NCBI RefSeq assembly: GCF_033659955.1
Contig: NZ_JARUJP010000003.1
Location: forward strand, 124,001-188,000
Reading direction: 5' to 3'
DNA: 64,000 nucleotides
From: Clostridium_AM tanneri
GTDB lineage: Bacteria > Bacillota > Clostridia > Clostridiales > Clostridiaceae
Shown here: positions 43,615 through 52,920 of the stretch, piece by piece
Layout: each line of letters starts with the position of its first letter
Numbering within the stretch: position 1 is the stretch's first letter
Position numbers and translations under genes: made by a program
Notes under the pieces: model-generated
Database searches by the model: none
What the model was told of the DNA's origin: nothing
The model's input: only the letters and a program-made list of their open reading frames with translations

Positions 43615-45339
43615 ATGTTAGATATAGTATTAGATAAATTAAATGGACATGCGACTGAAGGTAAAGTGTGTAAAATTCATATAAATGTTGGAGATGAAAT
43701 AAAATTAGGAGATAAAATCTGTGATATAGAAGGAAAAAAAGGAAGTTCTACTTTTAACTCGAATTTTTCTGGAATCATAGAATCTATTGAAATAGGCGAG
43801 GGAGATACTGTAAGGTTAGGAGATGTTGTAGCAAAAATAGAGGGAGTAGAAGCAGCTGTGACTAGTGAAAAAACAGAACAAACAAAAGAAGTTGGAGGAT
43901 TTAATTACTTCTCTAGTATAATGAAACCTAGAAAAGAAGAAATTGAATGTGATATAGCAATACTTGGAGGAGGTCCAGGTGGATATGTGGCAGCAATTCA
44001 AGGAGCTAAACTCGGTGCAAAAGTTGTGCTAATAGAAAAGGAAAACCTAGGTGGCACTTGTCTAAATAGAGGATGTATACCTACAAAGACTTTGGTAAGG
44101 TCTGCAGAAGTTTATGAAAATCTACTTAAAGCTGAAGATTTTGGATTATATGCGGACAATGTATCAGTGAATATGAGGAAAGTAATAGCTCGCAAAGACA
44201 ATGTAGTAGATGAGTTAAGAGGAGGCATTGGATATATCCTTGAAAAACATGGTATTAGAGTAATAAAAGCGGAGGGAAGGCTCTTAGATACAAAAACTCT
44301 ATTTGCTAAAGAAGGAAATAGAGAAATAACAATAAAGGCTAAAGATATAATACTAGCTACTGGTTCAAAGGCAATAAAGCTTCCTATATCAGGTGCAGAT
44401 TCGAAAAATGTTATTACCAGTGATGAAGCTTTAACAATGGATACTCTACCTAAGAAGATGATAATAATCGGTGGAGGAATAATAGGAATGGAGTTTGCTT
44501 TCATATACTCAAAGTTTGGCGTAGATGTATATGTAGTGGAATACTTCAACTCAATTCTTGCTAATTTAGATGAAGATGTAATTGCAGAAATAACTGCTGC
44601 AGCAAGAGACAATGGGATTAAATTATTTACTGGCTCAAAGGTAGAAGAAATAATAGACGGAGCAGATAATCAGTCTATCGTAGTATTTACAAAAGATGGT
44701 GAGAAGAAATACATCTCTGCTGACAAGGTGCTTATGGCAGTAGGCAGAACTCCTGTATTTGAAGGCTTGGATATTGAAAAGCTGGGCATAAAGTCTCTAG
44801 AAAATAAAAAGGGAATAGCAGTAAATGAAAAACTTCAAACTACTGTGGAAAATATCTACGCTATTGGAGATTTAACTAATATAATACAATTAGCCCATAT
44901 AGCTTCTCACCAAGGAGTTGTGGCAGTAAAAAATATAATGGGAAAAGAATTGTCTATGGATTACACTGTAGTACCTAGTGCAATATTTACCCACCCTGAA
45001 ATTGCAACTGTCGGCATATCAGAAAAAGATGCAGAAAAGCAAGGTTTAGAAATAGAAGTAGGAAAATTCCCCTTTGCAGCAAATGGTAAGGCACTTACTT
45101 ACGGAGAAAGAGCAGGCTTTGTTAAACTAATAAAGGAAAAGAACACAGATATAGTACTTGGAGGAGCTGTAATAGGCCCACATGCTACAGATTTAATAGC
45201 TGAAATTGCTTTAGCGGTAAAGAATAAATTAAAGATAGACCAAATTACAGAAACTATACATGCTCATCCAACAACAGCAGAAGCAATTCATGAAGGAGCT
45301 CTTGCCTTAGAGGGAGGTTCTCTACACTTTGTTAACTAA
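43615..45339 (+). CDS. lpdA: Dihydrolipoamide dehydrogenase with N-terminal lipoyl domain
   Basis: A 574-residue flavoprotein. Residues 1-80 form a lipoyl domain with the attachment Lys probably in IEGKKGSSTFNS. The E3 part follows: FAD-binding GGGPGGYVAAIQGAKLGAKVVLIEKE, redox disulfide GGTCLNRGCIPTK, NAD-binding IIGGGIIGMEFAFIYSKFG, and C-terminal catalytic His/Glu in HAHPTTAEAIHEG. It oxidises dihydrolipoamide with NAD+ or runs in reverse. The fused lipoyl domain lets it act without a separate carrier. It sits between an AhpD-like gene and lipoate ligase, not beside a 2-oxoacid dehydrogenase. Confidence 0.95.
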   Translation: MLDIVLDKLNGHATEGKVCKIHINVGDEIKLGDKICDIEGKKGSSTFNSNFSGIIESIEIGEGDTVRLGDVVAKIEGVEAAVTSEKTEQTKEVGGFNYFSSIMKPRKEEIECDIAILGGGPGGYVAAIQGAKLGAKVVLIEKENLGGTCLNRGCIPTKTLVRSAEVYENLLKAEDFGLYADNVSVNMRKVIARKDNVVDELRGGIGYILEKHGIRVIKAEGRLLDTKTLFAKEGNREITIKAKDIILATGSKAIKLPISGADSKNVITSDEALTMDTLPKKMIIIGGGIIGMEFAFIYSKFGVDVYVVEYFNSILANLDEDVIAEITAAARDNGIKLFTGSKVEEIIDGADNQSIVVFTKDGEKKYISADKVLMAVGRTPVFEGLDIEKLGIKSLENKKGIAVNEKLQTTVENIYAIGDLTNIIQLAHIASHQGVVAVKNIMGKELSMDYTVVPSAIFTHPEIATVGISEKDAEKQGLEIEVGKFPFAANGKALTYGERAGFVKLIKEKNTDIVLGGAVIGPHATDLIAEIALAVKNKLKIDQITETIHAHPTTAEAIHEGALALEGGSLHFVN

Positions 45340-46336
45340 AGAGTTAAAAACAAAGATAGTTTTATCATCTTCCTTTGACCCATGGTATAATCTAGCCTTA
45401 GAAGAATATCTGCTAGATAATGTAGAGGAAGATGAAGTTATTTTATATCTTTGGCAGAATGCCAATACTGTAGTAATAGGAAGCAATCAAAATACCTGGA
45501 AAGAGTGCAGAATTTCAGAAATTGAAAAGAATAAGGGAAAGATAGCAAGAAGACTTTCCGGTGGTGGAGCAGTTTTTCACGACTTAGGCAACTTAAACTT
45601 TACCTTTATTTTAAGTAAACAGCTGTATGACTTAGATAAACAGCTAAGTGTAATAATAAATGCAGTAAGAAAGCAGGGTATAAATGCAGAGTTTGTTGGA
45701 AGGAATGATATAGAAGTAGAAGGAAAAAAGTTTTCAGGAAATGCTTTTTATTTCACAGACAGAACTGCATATCATCATGGAACTATACTTATAGATGTAG
45801 ATATAAGCAAGCTCACAGACTATCTCCAGGTTTCAGAGGAAAAGATAGTTTCAAAGGGAATAGATTCGGTACAAGCTAGGGTAATAAATTTAAAAAACTT
45901 AAATCCTAATATAACTATAGAGTCTATGAAGGAAAGTTTGAAGGAGAGTTTCGTGGAAATATACCATTCAAATTGTAAAGAATACCTAGTGGAAAAGGAT
46001 AATCCTAGGTTACAGGAGTTGTATAGTAAATACTCCTCTTGGAATTGGATATATGGAGAATCTCCTTCCTTTGATATAGTCTTTGAAAATAAGTTCTCCT
46101 GGGGAGCTATAGAATTATGTCTTTCATTAAAAAAAGCCATTATAGAGAAGGCGGTAATATACTCTGATGCTATGAATAATACACTTATAGCCAGAATAGC
46201 AGACAGTATTAAAGGAGCAACTTTTAATATTGAAGAAATTTGTAGTAGACTAAAGACAGTGAACATAGATGAAAATGAAAAAATAGTTTTATATGACCTG
46301 TGTAATTGGTTAGAAAGTAAAAAAGAGTACGGTTAA
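45329..46336 (+). CDS. lplA: Lipoate-protein ligase A
   Basis: A 335-residue ligase that activates lipoate with ATP and attaches it to lipoyl-domain lysines. Family motifs are ARRLSGGGAVFHDLGNLNFTF (lipoyl-AMP binding), KKFSGNAFYF (catalytic Lys region) and a C-terminal accessory domain of about 90 residues. TTG 45329 overlaps the lpdA stop by 11 nt, with AGGGAGG about 11 nt upstream, so it is translationally coupled to its probable target, the lipoyl domain of LpdA. Confidence 0.93.
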   Translation: MLTKELKTKIVLSSSFDPWYNLALEEYLLDNVEEDEVILYLWQNANTVVIGSNQNTWKECRISEIEKNKGKIARRLSGGGAVFHDLGNLNFTFILSKQLYDLDKQLSVIINAVRKQGINAEFVGRNDIEVEGKKFSGNAFYFTDRTAYHHGTILIDVDISKLTDYLQVSEEKIVSKGIDSVQARVINLKNLNPNITIESMKESLKESFVEIYHSNCKEYLVEKDNPRLQELYSKYSSWNWIYGESPSFDIVFENKFSWGAIELCLSLKKAIIEKAVIYSDAMNNTLIARIADSIKGATFNIEEICSRLKTVNIDENEKIVLYDLCNWLESKKEYG

Positions 46337-46407
46337 TTAGGGGCGTACTCTATCTATATGATAACCTATAGGTAAGAAAAAGTCTATAAATTTATTTTCT
46401 TTTATCT

Positions 46408-46430
46408 TATAATTTTTATTGTTGCAACAA
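46408..46430 (+). promoter_or_regulatory. -10 box and TTGTTGCAACAA operator of the flavin reductase gene
   Basis: TATAAT (46408-46413) is followed five bases later by a perfect 12-bp palindrome TTGTTGCAACAA (46419-46430) at the expected transcription start. This fits a repressor site; the regulator is not identified. The -35 is weak. Confidence 0.5.
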
Positions 46431-46456
46431 AATTATAAATTGATAGGAGAATAAAT

Positions 46457-47005
46457 ATGATGAAGAAGAAGGTAGTAAATATTCCTTTTGGACCCTATAT
46501 TGCAGTTTTAGCAGGATCAACTGTTAATGGAAAACCAAACTATGCTACCATTGGTGCATATGGAGTTGTAAGTCAAAAACCTGTGCTTTATATTTCTTTA
46601 AAGAATTCCCACTGTACAACAGCAGGGGTAGTGGAGAATGGATTTTTTAGTGTAAACATTCCTTCCTCTGAAAATATTGAAAAAACCGATTATTGTGGAA
46701 CCGTTTCTGGTAATAAAGTAGATAAATCTAAGATTTTTGAATCATTTTATGATGAAGTAGGGAATGCACCAATGATAAAAGAATGCCCTGTAAATTACTT
46801 ATGCAAGGTAATACAGACTATTCCTATGTTTGATTTTACAATGTTTATCGGAGAAATTGTTGCTGCATATGCCAATGAGGATTGTTTAGAAAATGGAAGA
46901 CCAGATGCTTTGAAGGTTAAACCAACAGTATTGATGGACTCAGGATACTTTGATTTAAAGAATAGAGTTGGATCAATATTTAGTACATGTAGCGGCAGCA
47001 AATAA
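46457..47005 (+). CDS. Flavin reductase family (FMN-binding split-barrel) protein
   Basis: A 182-residue protein like flavoredoxins and flavin reductases (DIM6/NTAB family). It has VAVLAGSTVNGKPNYATIGAYG at the FMN-binding start, SLKNSHCTTAGVVENGFFSVNIPS, and a GEIVAAYANEDCL strand. It binds FMN and probably passes electrons between NAD(P)H or ferredoxin and an acceptor in the cytoplasm. It starts at ATG 46457 behind TAGGAGA and is a single-gene unit ending at a hairpin. The acceptor is unknown. Confidence 0.88.
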   Translation: MMKKKVVNIPFGPYIAVLAGSTVNGKPNYATIGAYGVVSQKPVLYISLKNSHCTTAGVVENGFFSVNIPSSENIEKTDYCGTVSGNKVDKSKIFESFYDEVGNAPMIKECPVNYLCKVIQTIPMFDFTMFIGEIVAAYANEDCLENGRPDALKVKPTVLMDSGYFDLKNRVGSIFSTCSGSK

Positions 47006-47040
47006 AAACATAGCAGACAAACTTACCAGAATATAATACT

Positions 47041-47086
47041 AAAACAAAGAAGGAACTTGCTAATTAGTAGGTTCTTTCTTTGTTTT
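47041..47086 (+). terminator. Terminator of the flavin reductase gene
   Basis: AAAACAAAGAAGGAAC and GTTCTTTCTTTGTTTT pair over 16 positions with one G-U. Confidence 0.85.
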
Positions 47087-47246
47087 AGTAGGAATTTTTA
47101 AAATTGACGTAAAAAATAGGATAACAGGGCTTGAAAATACAAGGGTTAAGAGTTAGTATGAGATATTATAAGAGATATAATGTAAGCAAAAATTAATTGG
47201 GATGATAAAAATGCTTAATTGTGCTCCATAGATATTAAATAGGGAG

Positions 47247-47364
47247 TTTTATAGTTAGAGGAGTGGAGGAAAAGTAAAAAGCTAGGATATAAATAAAACT
47301 ATAAAAAGAAAGGAAGGTGAAAATCCTGATTCTTGGATAGTAAAGAAATCAGGTAATTACATTG
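47247..47364 (+). other. Structured leader A: Shine-Dalgarno, hairpin, then start codon
   Basis: AAGGAAGGTG (47310-47319) is a strong SD, but the TTG start is at 47362. Between them CCTGATT (47325-47331) pairs with AATCAGG (47347-47353), which would bring the SD to about 13 unpaired nt from the start. An upstream stem TTTTATAGTT (47247-47256) with AACTATAAAA (47297-47306) precedes it. A near-copy stands before the HAD phosphatase at 59634. Confidence 0.6.
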
Positions 47365-49680
47365 AGTAATATGGAATTAAGTAAAGACAACTATGAGAAA
47401 ATGGTGAACTTAACTCCTGAACTGTTATGCATTTCTGATATAAATGGATATTTTAAATATGTAAATCCTGCATGTGAAAAAGTCCTTGGTTATAGTGCAG
47501 AGGAAATGAAAAAAATAAACTTTTACAACCTTCTTCATCCAGAGGACAGATTCAAGTTATATAATTGGATAAGTTTCTTCAATAGAGAAACTAATGAAGA
47601 GTTAAGCGTTGAATATAGATACATTTGTAAAGATAAAACTTATAAGTGGATTGCTTGGAATGGAAGAATTCAGTGGGATGAAAAACTTATTTATTTTGCA
47701 GGACATGACGTAACTGAAAGAAAAAAGATTCAGTTAGAATTAGAAAGCACACAGAAAAAATTGGAGGAAGCACAGGAGTTTGCTCATATAGGATATTGGG
47801 AATATGATGTAGTTAGAGAACAATCATTTTGGTCAGATGAGCTATTCCGTATGTATGGATATAAGCCTAAAGAATTCATTCCTAGCATAAGTCGCTTTAT
47901 AGATATTGTTCATTTAGAAGATAAGTCTTTAATTAAAGAAATTATACAAAACACATTTAAGGGTGAAGCAGGTAATACAGCAGAATATGATATAAGGGTA
48001 GTAAAAGCAGATAACACTATAACATGGATTCATGAGAAGGTAGTATGTAATTGTGATAGTGCTGGAAACTTAGCTCGAGTATACGGAATAGTTCAGGATA
48101 TAACCCAACGTAAATTAAAAGAAATGGAGCTGAAGGAAAGGGAAGAAATGTATAGGAGCCTAGCTAATAATGTACCTGTAGGTATATTCTCCTATGATAA
48201 AAATGGCAATATAACCTTTATAAACCCAAAGGTACTGGAGATATTTGGTTTTCCATTAGAAGAAATAGACAAACCTTTTAATCTTTTTACCGACTCTTCA
48301 CTAGTAGAAAACAGAATTTCTGATACCTATAAGAAATGCATAGAAAGCGGCAAATTAGTAATTGCAGAGAAGCAATACTATTCACAGAGGAGAAAATCTG
48401 CAACAATTAGGATACTAGCAGCACCGATAAAGGATGATAATGGAGATGTAGTAAGTGCAATAGCCATTATTGAGGACTTTACGGAAAGAAAGAGGATGGA
48501 AACAGACCTCTACAAGGCAAAAGAGCAAGCTGAGGCAGCTAATATGGCCAAAAGTCAATTCCTTGCAAACATGAGCCATGAAATCAGAACACCTATGAAC
48601 GGAATAATGGGAATGGCAGATTTATTAACACTGACCTATTTAACTGATGAACAAAGTGAAATGATTGATATTATTAAGTCATCCTCTAAGTCTCTGCTTC
48701 AAATTATTAATGACATTCTTGACCTATCAAAAATCGATGCTGGTAAGATTAAGTTAAATCCAGAATTAGTAGATATTTTAGGTTTAATAGAGTCAGAGTC
48801 AAAAATGTTCCAGTTTATTGCAAAGGAAAAGGGGTTAGACTTTCAAATCGACATATCAGAGGATATGCCAAAGGAAATCATAGTAGATAGAGTTCGGCTT
48901 ATGCAGATTGTGATTAATTTGGTAGGAAACGCCATAAAGTTTACGGAAAAGGGAAGAGTTATTCTATCAATTAAAAAGCTTAAAAGGGTTAAGAATAAAA
49001 TTCAGCTTATGTTCTCTATAGAAGATACAGGAATAGGCATTAAAAGTGAAGATATACCAAAACTATTTAACTATTTTACTCAACTAGAAAATTTTTTAAC
49101 AAAACGATTTAAGGGTACAGGTTTAGGTCTTGCTATTTCTAAAAGGCTTGTTGAACTAATGGGGGGAGAAATTTCCGTAGAAAGTGAATATGGTAGAGGT
49201 AGTACTTTTTATTTTACTTGCGTGGTTGATGTACCTAAAAAGGAATCAGATAACTTTACTTTAGAAGAAAGCTTCACTACTCACAATTCAGCTAAGGGTT
49301 TAAATATACTCCTTGTTGAAGATGATTATGTAAGCCAGTTAACTATAAAGCTAATGTGTAAGCAAAATAATTGGAATGTAGAGGTATCTGATAATGGTAA
49401 AAAGGCATTAGAAATGATGGAAAAGGTGCAATACGATTTAGTGTTAATGGATATTCAGCTGCCTGAAATAAGTGGATTTGATCTAACAAGGATTATTAGA
49501 GAAAAGGAAAAGTTAACTGATACTCACCTGCCAATAATTGCTACAACCGCTTATGCAATGGGCGAGGATAAAGAAAAAAGTTTAAGTTCTGGAATGGATG
49601 ATTTCATTGGTAAGCCGATAGACATGGAAAAACTACAGGAAATTGTAGAAAAGTGGTCAAAGAAGGGTTATAAGAGATAG
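47362..49680 (+). CDS. Cytoplasmic PAS hybrid sensor histidine kinase
   Basis: A 772-residue hybrid kinase with no membrane segment. Three PAS domains lie at about residues 8-115, 130-250 and 262-380 (LLCISDINGYFKYVNPACEKVLGYSAEEM and similar starts). HisKA follows with FLANMSHEIRTPMNGIMG (phospho-His), then the ATPase with NLVGNAIKFTEKG, DTGIGI and GTGLGLAIS, and a C-terminal receiver with LVEDD and LVLMDIQLPEISG (phospho-Asp). PAS domains may bind heme, flavin or other ligands; which is unknown. It is preceded by an unusual structured leader and has no response regulator next to it. Confidence 0.95.
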   Translation: MSNMELSKDNYEKMVNLTPELLCISDINGYFKYVNPACEKVLGYSAEEMKKINFYNLLHPEDRFKLYNWISFFNRETNEELSVEYRYICKDKTYKWIAWNGRIQWDEKLIYFAGHDVTERKKIQLELESTQKKLEEAQEFAHIGYWEYDVVREQSFWSDELFRMYGYKPKEFIPSISRFIDIVHLEDKSLIKEIIQNTFKGEAGNTAEYDIRVVKADNTITWIHEKVVCNCDSAGNLARVYGIVQDITQRKLKEMELKEREEMYRSLANNVPVGIFSYDKNGNITFINPKVLEIFGFPLEEIDKPFNLFTDSSLVENRISDTYKKCIESGKLVIAEKQYYSQRRKSATIRILAAPIKDDNGDVVSAIAIIEDFTERKRMETDLYKAKEQAEAANMAKSQFLANMSHEIRTPMNGIMGMADLLTLTYLTDEQSEMIDIIKSSSKSLLQIINDILDLSKIDAGKIKLNPELVDILGLIESESKMFQFIAKEKGLDFQIDISEDMPKEIIVDRVRLMQIVINLVGNAIKFTEKGRVILSIKKLKRVKNKIQLMFSIEDTGIGIKSEDIPKLFNYFTQLENFLTKRFKGTGLGLAISKRLVELMGGEISVESEYGRGSTFYFTCVVDVPKKESDNFTLEESFTTHNSAKGLNILLVEDDYVSQLTIKLMCKQNNWNVEVSDNGKKALEMMEKVQYDLVLMDIQLPEISGFDLTRIIREKEKLTDTHLPIIATTAYAMGEDKEKSLSSGMDDFIGKPIDMEKLQEIVEKWSKKGYKR

Positions 49681-49854
49681 TTTTGCTAATATAGCTTCAA
49701 GTGTTTATAAATCTGTATTTGAAGCTATGACAAAGTAAATTTACAGTTATGAATAAACGTGTACATAATAGGTACTTAGAATAGCATCCTAGTATTTTGG
49801 AATAATAAGTCTATATAATTTTATGTTGGCAAAATACTATAAGGAGGCTAAACT

Positions 49855-50409
49855 TTGGAAAAATTAGGGAAGGAAATTGATAAGGTTTCAAATTATTTAT
49901 TACAATTAAGATTGGAAATTTGGAGAAAGTATACACTTTTTACCTGGCAATGGTGGACCTTTGTTGCCATATGTATTATATTTTTAGTGTTGTTTTTTGT
50001 CATGATAGACAAAAAAGACTATTTAAAAGCAATTGCTTACTTTGGAATAGTGTACATACTAAACAAAAATTTAGATGATACTGCTACTGCACTAGATTGG
50101 TATGATTACCGCATGCAGTTAGAACCGATAATTCCAACCTTTTTGCCTGCTAATCTTTTTGTAATTCCAGTAAGTTTAAGTATAGTATATGAACGGTGTA
50201 AAAGCTGGGGGAATTTTACTATAATCACAGCATTATTTGCAGGGTTTGTTTCTTATGGTGCACTTCCCTTAGCCAAAGTTGCAGGTATATATAAAACAAA
50301 GTTATGGAACTCACATCTGTCATTTATAAGCTTGTTCTTAATTGCAACTATAGCCAAACTACTGATAGATAAAGCAGAAATCCTTTATGAAAAAGGAAGA
50401 CAATATTAA
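49855..50409 (+). CDS. CBO0543-like membrane protein of unknown function
   Basis: A 184-residue integral membrane protein starting at TTG 49855 behind AAGGAGG. After an amphipathic N-terminus with WRKYTLFTWQWWTF it has four to five hydrophobic segments. The Trp-rich start, DDTATALDWYDYRMQLEP and the loop after it fit a clostridial/bacillar membrane family annotated CBO0543. No transport or catalytic motif was recognised. It stands alone between the kinase and an inverted repeat. Confidence 0.75.
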   Translation: MEKLGKEIDKVSNYLLQLRLEIWRKYTLFTWQWWTFVAICIIFLVLFFVMIDKKDYLKAIAYFGIVYILNKNLDDTATALDWYDYRMQLEPIIPTFLPANLFVIPVSLSIVYERCKSWGNFTIITALFAGFVSYGALPLAKVAGIYKTKLWNSHLSFISLFLIATIAKLLIDKAEILYEKGRQY

Positions 50410-50477
50410 TTATAAAGTATATAAAAATATACCTCACCGGAATATTAAAAAATTTAAAGGTTTAAATAGAAAAAGAA

Positions 50478-50524
50478 GACATACCTCTATTTCTGGCTGC
50501 TATAATTTCGTTAAGAGGTATGTC
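50478..50524. terminator. Inverted repeat between convergent genes
   Basis: GACATACCTCT (50478-50488) and AGAGGTATGTC (50514-50524) form an 11-bp stem with a 25-nt loop. It lies between two convergent genes and may terminate both, though T tracts are weak. Confidence 0.5.
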
Positions 50525-50562
50525 CTAGATCAGCAGGCTTCTTCATTATTTATAGACTTATA

Positions 50563-52104
50563 CTATTGTTCATCATCGTTAGTAAATCTATGATAATTAT
50601 TTTTTTGTATAAATTCAAGAATCACTGGCATGTTTTCACTTACAATACCGTAATTTTCACTTATTACTTTTTCAGCTTTCTTTAGGCATCTAAAATACAT
50701 TTCATCACAGGATTCTAAGGAGGAGCTTTCAATATTGCAGGCTTTGAAAACTTCACAGCCCTGGAATGGGTTAGCTGTTCCGATATATAATTGATCACAG
50801 CTGTCTACATAGAGTATTCTTCCGCCATAGTTATTTGGGTTGTAAATTCCCCTAAGAACTACAGGCTTAAAGTGAACCCCGTCTTCAGATACATATAAAT
50901 CGAATCCAATAGGATATTTAATGGCTCTCAATATTTCTACTACGCTCCTATATACATCTATTAATTTATTTACTACTCTGGCACCTATTAGATATTCTAA
51001 AGCAAGTCTGTTTGCTAAAAGTGTATTTAGTATTACTTCCATATTACTAGAATCATCAAAAGTACTTATCAGCAGCTTATTTTCATATTCTTGTATCTGC
51101 CAAGCGTATACATTGAAAGGATTGTTAAAACCAGATCCAAGCCCCGATAGGCTTCTACGTTGTTCTGCTTCTGGTGAAGTTAAAGATATTAGTGGATTTC
51201 CACCTACTATCAGTTGCCAGTTATCATGTTTATCAATTCTTATAATATCGCATCCCATAGGAATAAACCAAGCCAATGGCAATTGTTTTGTGCCGCTTAC
51301 ATAAAGATAATCTTTAAATACACCAATACTTAGAGAATACTTATTTGCAGGATTTCCAAAACCTTTATTAACTATAAGTGTCCAGTCATTTAATTTTGGC
51401 TCTGCTCCATTTGTTCTCCAAACTTGAACTCCATCGGAATTACTTGTAGCAACATATATTTTGTTGTTAAATACTGCCATATTGCTTATTGATCCTCTTG
51501 GATTTTTGTCAGGATCAAAGCCTGGTGCATTATAGTCTATAACAGGCTCCCAAGGATAAAACTCGGGATCTTCACTGCTATATAACAGAGGGATTGGACT
51601 TGGGCTTGACTCATTTATAGTAGCTACATATACTTTCCCCTTTTGTACTATCATTGCTCTTGAGGAAGTACCTTGCAAAACACTATCAGGCAATATAGAC
51701 CAGTTAACACCGTTAGTACTTTTTAGTATTTGCACTCTTCTTCCGAAGGCTGCAGCATAGATGCAGGGGCTTCCGCAAAAAGGTTTATGCTGAATCATAA
51801 ATCTAAAACCGGAAATGTCGGAACCTATTGGAGCTTTATAAACCTTTTGCCATGGAAGTTTTCCATCCTTTTTATATCTCCATATTTCAGCTAGGTTATC
51901 CACAGGGTCTGGATTTATTAATACAGGAATTTGGGTGTTCTCATTAATAGATTTGATAACATTCAATAGTATATTCCTGCCAGTGCCTACATAAATATAG
52001 TCTCCTAACTCACTCATGGACCATGCATAATTGTTTTGTCTTGCATTATTAAGATTGTCATAATCAAAACCATTTACTTTGGTTAAGTTGTAAAAGCTAG
52101 GCAT
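50563..52104 (-). CDS. Cytoplasmic beta-propeller-like protein of unknown function
   Basis: A 513-residue protein with no signal peptide or membrane segment. Repeated strands of the form 'xxIYVATxxxDGxxVWR' (DYIYVGTGRN, GKVYVATINESS, NKIYVATSNSDGVQVWRT, DYLYVSGTKQ, DQLYIGTANPFQGCEVF) recur about every 55-70 residues and end in SxDGVxWxx-type turns, as in multi-bladed propellers. The last 60 residues are Cys- and Glu-rich. I do not recognise a family or function. It is transcribed alone with GGGGGAA upstream. Confidence 0.65.
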   Translation of the reverse strand: MPSFYNLTKVNGFDYDNLNNARQNNYAWSMSELGDYIYVGTGRNILLNVIKSINENTQIPVLINPDPVDNLAEIWRYKKDGKLPWQKVYKAPIGSDISGFRFMIQHKPFCGSPCIYAAAFGRRVQILKSTNGVNWSILPDSVLQGTSSRAMIVQKGKVYVATINESSPSPIPLLYSSEDPEFYPWEPVIDYNAPGFDPDKNPRGSISNMAVFNNKIYVATSNSDGVQVWRTNGAEPKLNDWTLIVNKGFGNPANKYSLSIGVFKDYLYVSGTKQLPLAWFIPMGCDIIRIDKHDNWQLIVGGNPLISLTSPEAEQRRSLSGLGSGFNNPFNVYAWQIQEYENKLLISTFDDSSNMEVILNTLLANRLALEYLIGARVVNKLIDVYRSVVEILRAIKYPIGFDLYVSEDGVHFKPVVLRGIYNPNNYGGRILYVDSCDQLYIGTANPFQGCEVFKACNIESSSLESCDEMYFRCLKKAEKVISENYGIVSENMPVILEFIQKNNYHRFTNDDEQ

Positions 52105-52416
52105 TTTAATTCCCCCGTTTACTTTTATTAAAGCCTTATTTCACTAATAACATATGTATAATTAATAACAGTGTTACTAAATTTCAAATGATTTCTTAGG
52201 GAAAATGCACCGCTAATTTCAATTAAAGTAAGTTCCACTTAAGTTAGGGGAAGCATGTAATGGTATAGTATTAATATGTAATTTACTCATTTAACTATAG
52301 GAATAATATCCCTGTTAATGATATAGTTGAAATATAAATAAAATGACTTAGTTTATTTTATATTGGAGTGAAATGTAAAGATTTTTTATAAAATTTAAGA
52401 AAAGGAGATTTACCAG
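52105..52416. other. Divergent intergenic region
   Basis: About 310 bp between divergent genes, AT-rich. It must hold two promoters, but no convincing -35/-10 pair or operator was identified. Confidence 0.35.
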
Positions 52417-52797
52417 ATGATTTATAATATGGATTTTAAACCGGTGGTAAAGGAAATTTCTTTGCAGCAGGGAGATGGGGTACAGTATGCCTCTCATGTT
52501 TCAGAAATAATTGATGAAGTAATTACTAATTTTATTATTCATTTAAGTGAGGTTCAAGAAACTAAAATTGATGACGAAGAATTACTTTATAACCAGGCAT
52601 CTAAAGTAATAGAACAGTGGTTGAACTTTATGAGAGAAGAGGTTAACAATAAAAATCAGTCTGTTACCTGGGCGAAAAATGTCCTTATTCTTTTAGCTAA
52701 AACCTTAGACTCAGTGAAAGGTTGGCATCCTCATATTATGATATTAGATAAGCAGCTAAAGTCTATACTGCCAAAGCATTATAAATTTGATAAATAG
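52417..52797 (+). CDS. Hypothetical 126-residue helical protein
   Basis: A short, acidic and mostly helical soluble protein starting MIYNMDFKPVVKEISLQQ behind AAAGGAG. It has no signal peptide, metal-binding cluster or membrane segment, and no family was recognised. It precedes the argS T-box but is separated from it by a promoter, so it is a separate unit. Confidence 0.6.
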   Translation: MIYNMDFKPVVKEISLQQGDGVQYASHVSEIIDEVITNFIIHLSEVQETKIDDEELLYNQASKVIEQWLNFMREEVNNKNQSVTWAKNVLILLAKTLDSVKGWHPHIMILDKQLKSILPKHYKFDK

Positions 52798-52920
52798 TAT
52801 AATAACCTTCATCAATTTAAAACTATAGCCTACTAAAGGCCTAGTGGGCTGCAGTGCTTTGCTGAAAATTATGTTAATAGTATAGTTAAGTCTAATAATG
52901 AAAAGTTATGGAATAAAATA

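Noticed and set aside
44112..44612. 166-codon minus-strand ORF inside lpdA
   Set aside because: It lies fully within a strongly conserved coding sequence and has no RBS or family resemblance.
47310..47353. Resemblance to a cobalamin riboswitch (GGAAGGTGAAAATCC)
   Set aside because: Only the short GGAA..GGTG..TCC block agrees; the downstream B12-box and its CCCGCNACTGT core are absent, and the block is better explained by an SD plus hairpin repeated at 59634.
52825..52850. AGCCTACTA/TAGTGGGCT hairpin after the 126-residue hypothetical gene as a terminator
   Set aside because: The stem is imperfect and no T tract follows on the plus strand.
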